In this document: one piece after another, positions 59,010 through 64,000 of the stretch
Layout: each line of letters begins with the position of its first letter
Numbering within the stretch: the stretch's first letter is position 1
Source: Trissonchulus latispiculum
Taxonomy: Eukaryota; Nematoda; Enoplea; Enoplida; Ironidae
Direction: 5' to 3'
Length of the DNA stretch: 64,000 bases
Assembly (NCBI GenBank): GCA_030248195.1
Contig: JASAND010028019.1
Location: 1 to 64,000, forward strand
The notes under the pieces: generated by a model
What the model saw: only the letters and a program-made list of their open reading frames with translations
The model's database searches: none
Told to the model about the DNA's origin: nothing
Translations under genes and position numbers: made by a program

Positions 59010-61880
59010 TTAACAGTTTCATCAAAAATAACCAATTTTGGACCACATAAATCTCTTCTGGTTTATGCCAGTTAGCTCTGAGTTTAGTTGCACGGATTAT
59101 CTAAATTTAGTTTCCTTCCGCATAGTAGTGGGTATTAATGAAGTAATTGACCGAGAACAATTTAGATAGCAAAGTTGTTAACCATAAACAAATATCTTAA
59201 TGCATTTTAGAATTTGGTACACCCAACTTTAGCTTATTTATATTTTTCCTTTGAACTAACAGTAGTTAAATCAGACGTATTTAAACTCTATTAAACTTAT
59301 TCTGTTAAATTCAAATTCAACATGATAACTTATTTGTTTACCTTTGTTACGATTATTTTCCACTATATATTTGGGCTTTTGACTTGTGAGCAGACAACGC
59401 CAACACTTGGCAACAAAACAGCTGTTTTTTGTTTGCACAATTGATTATAAGCTCAAACGAAGCAGAATTCGTTAGGTTGTAAATTTACTTTTTGTCGTTC
59501 TGGACTGAGAGCAAAGGTTAGTTGATAAACAAAGTAACTGCTAACACAAGTCAAATTACCACGAATTACCTTCACCGTTGACTTGTTTAAATTAAATGGG
59601 TCTTCTTGGCAACTACTGGTCAGCTATAATGCGGCTAACAAACAATTACTGCACTTGCTTCATGACGAAACATGGATATTAGAATATTTGTTAAAATACT
59701 ATTATTAATTTTATCTGTGAAATGGTATAGGATCAGAGGAATCCATTAGTACAGACAGTGTTGTCAAACTTTTTGTAGAATTATCATCCACTTGTGTTGC
59801 CTTTTTTAGCAATCAAAGGCTACAAGTCTAACATCTTTAGTTACGAAAAAGCTAGCAAATCAAAGGCAGCTTTAGATCAGACAAATACAAACATCTCAAC
59901 TTTTCTGCTTCTACCCAGATATGTACAGATATATTACACTGTAATGTGGCTGACTTTTAACCGCGTATCAAAGTATTGGCAGCGGGCTAGTTTGTTTTAT
60001 GCTTTTATGTTTTTGTTTGCTAGTTTTATGACTCCAAATGCAAACGAGAATTGACAAAATATATAGTTGTTCTATGTTGACTCAATGCTAACGCTACTTT
60101 GAATTGTATTGCACAATAAAGCTGAAGACATATGTCAGGGGAATGCTGAAAATGTTAACCTCAAATATATATTCGACTCATATATGCCAAAGTACCAACC
60201 GTATGTAGGCAGAGTAAGGGACGAATACACTAAGGCAAAGGCAAGTACATTTGTTATTCTTAGATGTGTTAAAGTGTATGTGTAAAAAGAAAGATTCAGT
60301 TATGCAGTCACTTCTCTTATCTCCGTTTAGATGAGTATAAATATTGGAACAAACTCTAGAGTAATGAAAACTTCTGGCAGCTACCTGAAAATTTTTAGAT
60401 AATGTGCAATGTACCTATTATGAGTCTTTAATGTTCCAATCAGCAGTCAAATTAGACTCAAAGTTTTCTCTGATAAATTTCAATGCTAATAAACTTCAAG
60501 GAAGCTACAAAAATTGTTTCAGCCTTGGTAACTTGTTTGAAAGTTTTGCCAAACTTGAGAAATAACCAATAGATATAACTATAGCTATGATTGCACTTTT
60601 GAGTATTCAATCTTCCAGGTTTTACCATCACAAGAATCTAAAGCTTTCGTTGTGAACTTATTGAACAACCAGAGCTACGTCTGCTACAAAAGCTTAAGCA
60701 TATATCATTTCATTTTCCGGTAATTAACACGATCCTTGACGCACCATGATGTGAATTTAGCAAGTCTGAGGAATAATAGCGTGGCCAAAAGTGTTGCATC
60801 CTTCCATTACCCATTCCGCATTCATCCCTGTTTTGTTGTAAAATTTTAATTGGGAGATAAAATCACGTCTATTGCAGTGCTATTTCCTGGAAGTACCAAT
60901 ATTATTCATTCAATTTCTGTCGCTAATAAACAGCCGTTTATTTGAATCTTCATTTCTTGCGCTTATAATGCGTTAAACGGTTGTTGGAATTAATGAAATA
61001 ATATACTCAACATAGTAGCGGGGGAACTCAACATGCCTAGTCTCATTTATTAGCTCTGACATATGGACGTAGGCCTAAGCGCAGATATACTATGCACGTA
61101 AAGCATATACTCAAAGCAGAATGATAACTCTTAAGTATATGCCTTTTTCTGAAAGAAGGGACTACACGTACTGAATGAAAATAGGGACTGCTGAAGACTT
61201 CACGGAAAACTAATACTGAAACTATTGTTAGAACTTTAGCAATAAGGTAGTGTCTGTATTGCAAAAAGCTTAAAACGACTATCTAAGGATGAGAATTAAT
61301 GTTTAATTATATTTTTAAGTATAATATTCTGATTTCGAAGCCTACAACTACTTAATTATATATAACTACCTAATTATATTAATCAAGTAGTTTGGTAACC
61401 TTCGTTTACACCACCCCCAACAGCTGTCAGAAATTTTATAGAAATTTAAAACCTTGACCTAGCAAGATAAAATGTGTAATCGGTATGTTTTTCACCACGC
61501 TGAGCTATGATCTGTGTTGTTTCAGTAGACGATTTTGGGTTCAGTCGGCGATCCAATATATTTTCAGTTTCAGTCGGAGTATTCAAAAAGTGAGAATTAT
61601 CTGAAAACCCAAAATTAATACAGTTTCAGGTGTACTTTAATCCTGTTCATAGAAGTGCAGTTTCTAAAGCTTGGTTCACGATGGTGTGCTTTGTGCTTTT
61701 GAGCTTTTGTGCTTTGTGTTTTCTCGATTCATTATGGTTTGAAAAGCACAATGCACGAGAAATCCCAATTTGGCTATTTATTTGATCAATTGTTGAGCTT
61801 TGCAATTACCTGGAAAATTAATTTCAAATGAAATTGGATCTCAAATCTAATTAACAATATTAGTTTTAGAAAATAACATA
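59010..61880. other. No recognised gene
   Basis: AT-rich with nothing resembling a domain. 61650-61760 has a short GTGCTTTTGAGCTTTTGTGC repeat. A 59805-60054 + frame follows TTTTTTAG but is unrecognised. Confidence 0.4.
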
Positions 61881-61884
61881 CGCA

Positions 61885-63150
61885 TAACGTTAGAAAATGT
61901 CTCGAAAATTAGTAATTGTGTCGAAAGCTACCAGTGGTATATAAAGTCCGTAATTGTCTCGAAAGGTATGACTCGAAACTTTTCAACATTTGTCTCAAAA
62001 GCTGGTGCCTCGAAAGCAGAATGTTAGCAATTATGTCTCCAAGTTGGAAATGTCAGTACATATTACAATATTTCTTGAAAATTGAAATTTTGTTTCGAAC
62101 AATATATTGCGTAACTTTCGAGAATGTTTGAAAATATTTTGAGACATAATTTTGACATAGCTGTCAATATTTGAGACATGTTTCGAGACAAATCCCAAAG
62201 TTACGAGCCTTTTTCCCAACTTTCCGGTAACCTTCTGCACTCGCTGTGGAGTTTACCCATTATGCCTTATGAAAGATGAGCTAAACTTGCTCTGGCAACA
62301 GTTTTAAGTTTGAAGACATTGTTCATATTTCGAGACATATAATCTTGGGAGACTCGGATATTTCGAGACATTTTTTGTATTTCTAGATATCCTCACGATT
62401 ATGACTCGAAACATTTCTAGTAAGTCTCGAAATATTCCAAACGGTCACGAAATATTCTATTAGTCTCTAAATATTTACAGAAGTCTCGAAAAATTTTAGG
62501 CAATTACATATAATATATCTCAAAAGAATTTCGAAATGTTTCGAAAGCTGTGAAATTGTCTCAAAATATTTCGAAACAAATCACTAACTTTCCAGAAAAT
62601 TTCTGCACTTGCTGTGGAGTTTAACGTGATCGACCCATCAATCGATACAAGTAACAACAGTCCTCTGCTCTCCAACCCCAGCTGTGTGTCGTGAAAGTTT
62701 ACAGACTATTTTATGAGACAAATTTAGGAAAAATCCTATTTCCACACATTTTCATATTTCTAAACATTTTTCGCACTTCAAGATATTTTCATGTTTCTAG
62801 ACATTTGTTGTATTTCGAGACATTTTCATAATTCTAAACAATGTTTCCAGACATTTTTCACATTTCGAAACATTTTCATGTTTCTAGACAATGTTTCCAG
62901 ACATTTTAATCTTTCGAGACTTATTTCTTGCCATTTATTCGAAACTGTTTCAAAAGTCTCGGAATGTTTATAAAACTTTCTAGACAATTGCGCAATGTTT
63001 CTAGAAATATTTTATAAATGTCTCGAAAGGTTTCACGTTTCAGGTTTCAAAACGTTTCACGACAAAATGTCTCGAAAATTGTCAACTTGTCTCGAAATAT
63101 TTCTAGACAAATTCTCAGCTTTCTGGAAACCTTCTGCACTCGCTCTGGAG
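61885..63150. repeat. TCGAGACA / TGTCTCGA motif field, ~0.4-0.5-kb units
   Basis: Dozens of short motifs of the type ATTTCGAGACATTTTC or its reverse, GTCTCGAAATATTTC, fill the interval. Three diverged landmarks mark longer units: CTTTCCGGTAACCTTCTGCA (62219), CTTTCCAGAAAATTTCTGCA (62588) and CTTTCTGGAAACCTTCTGCA (63119), each followed by C-GCT-TGGAGT. No gene. Confidence 0.75.
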
Positions 63151-63277
63151 TATAACGTGACAGACCAATTATCCCACCTGAATGCTCCAGTGAAGGTGAT
63201 GATCAGTGGGAACATGAAAAGAGGGTATGGAATAAAACCGTAGACGAAAACATGGAGAAGTGACTAAACCAAGGGCG

Positions 63278-63975
63278 TGTATACACAGCTCCTACAATAC
63301 ACAGCTCCTACGCATGATTGTTGTAGGAGCTGTGTATTGAAATCAGGGGTCAACTGTGGGTCGGGTCTAAATTAGACTACGGTAGTAGACTTTCATATTT
63401 TAGCACAAAGGATACTAATGTTTTAGTTCCTAATTTGAGTTAAATTTTGTGGCATATAATTGAAACAAAAATCAAATCCTTACAACTTTTCAAAGCAAAA
63501 TAACAATGACAGCAGTCATTTAAAGAACACAAACAATAAATTATTACAGTTAACTGTAGTTATAGAAACTATAATAAAAGTTTGCCGTTGCCAAAACAAG
63601 AAGTCTTTCTTTAGGCCTAAATTTCAAAGTAAAATTTTAGAAACAAGGTAGCCTGCCTATATCTACATTAATCATAGTGCTCAAACTGCATTCTATAATT
63701 TTTTAATAAAATTATTTGTTTCAAGAAAACGCAATTGCATATATACTTAGAAAACATAAATGATAGAATTTAAAATTTCAACTTTATGCTTCAAGTTGTC
63801 GAATGTATCTTTATAACAACGTGCGGACAAATCTTAGAAATACGAACACTAACAGTAGTAATGCATTTTTACAATTTCCAAAACTACCGTAATCCAATTG
63901 TAGGAGCTGTGTATTAAACAATGAGAGGTCATTTGTAGGAGCTGTGTATTGTAGGAGCTGCGTATGCTCACCAAA
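63278..63975. mobile_element. Element with multiple CAGCTCCTAC end repeats
   Basis: TACACAGCTCCTAC occurs twice and in inverse (GTAGGAGCTGTGTATT) at 63281-63342, and the inverse form three times at 63900-63965. The arrangement gives inverted ends of repeated 18-bp units around an AT-rich core. Non-coding. Confidence 0.7.
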
Positions 63976-64000
63976 CCAAGAGCCCGAATATAGGTACTGT

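Overview
This window is nuclear DNA of a eukaryote, most likely an invertebrate metazoan. It is AT-rich, gene-poor and packed with transposable-element relics. Genes are split by short GT-AG introns, long (TA)n microsatellites recur, and there are Ty3/Gypsy, Polinton/Maverick-type, foldback (MITE-like) and tRNA-derived repeats. The species cannot be named from the sequence. Nearly all ORFs of 60-120 codons here are chance or repeat-derived, so the gene calls below rest on reconstructed exons, domain motifs and reading-frame phase.

Two genes look like host genes. (1) On the + strand at 5102-9509, a five-exon SETD3-like SET-domain methyltransferase (522 aa as modelled, all introns phase 1) carries a 601-bp foldback transposon in its last intron. 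(2) On the - strand at 41904-40778, a four-exon gene of about 191 codons encodes two chromodomain-like modules followed by a complete C3HC4 RING finger, interrupted by one in-frame TGA inside the RING. A possible divergently oriented first exon lies at 43000-43171. Several other short exon-like stretches (24.7, 26.3, 26.9, 46.8, 51.9 kb) are listed with low confidence.

Remnants of large DNA elements with virus-like genes are scattered through the window. At 13.9-15.2 kb on the - strand, a compact, overlapping cassette carries the C-terminus of a Polinton capsid protein, an adenain-type cysteine protease with an altered catalytic His, and a decayed gene that matches both repeats of TATA-binding protein (TBP). 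A second capsid fragment is at 52.3-52.7 kb, and a duplicated, decayed protein-primed family-B DNA polymerase locus is at 56.9-59.0 kb. A decayed NADAR-domain gene lies at 48.1-48.6 kb, with further coding relics upstream to about 50.4 kb. A decayed Ty3/Gypsy pol (protease joined to integrase) is at 11.3-12.4 kb, next to a gag-like low-complexity ORF with a primer-binding site at 10.5-11.1 kb.

Repeats dominate the rest. An element with satellite-bearing inverted ends spans 0.04-2.17 kb and has an hAT-type MITE inside it. Three roughly 1-kb TTAA-flanked elements lie at 15.3, 35.9 and 43.3 kb; the 35.9-kb copy has its own empty site preserved in the sister arm of its host element. Two arrays of one ~180-bp repeat lie at 23.3-24.0 and 28.7-29.7 kb. 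An array of about 20 units at 30.7-33.8 kb repeats a TATA-box-like block and a GC-rich hairpin and contains a 974-bp higher-order duplication. A related array at 37.9-38.7 kb carries TGACCA/TGGTCA palindromes. GC-homopolymer-rich nonautonomous elements lie at 25, 27, 35 and 39-40 kb, and short-motif repeat fields at 61.9-64 kb.
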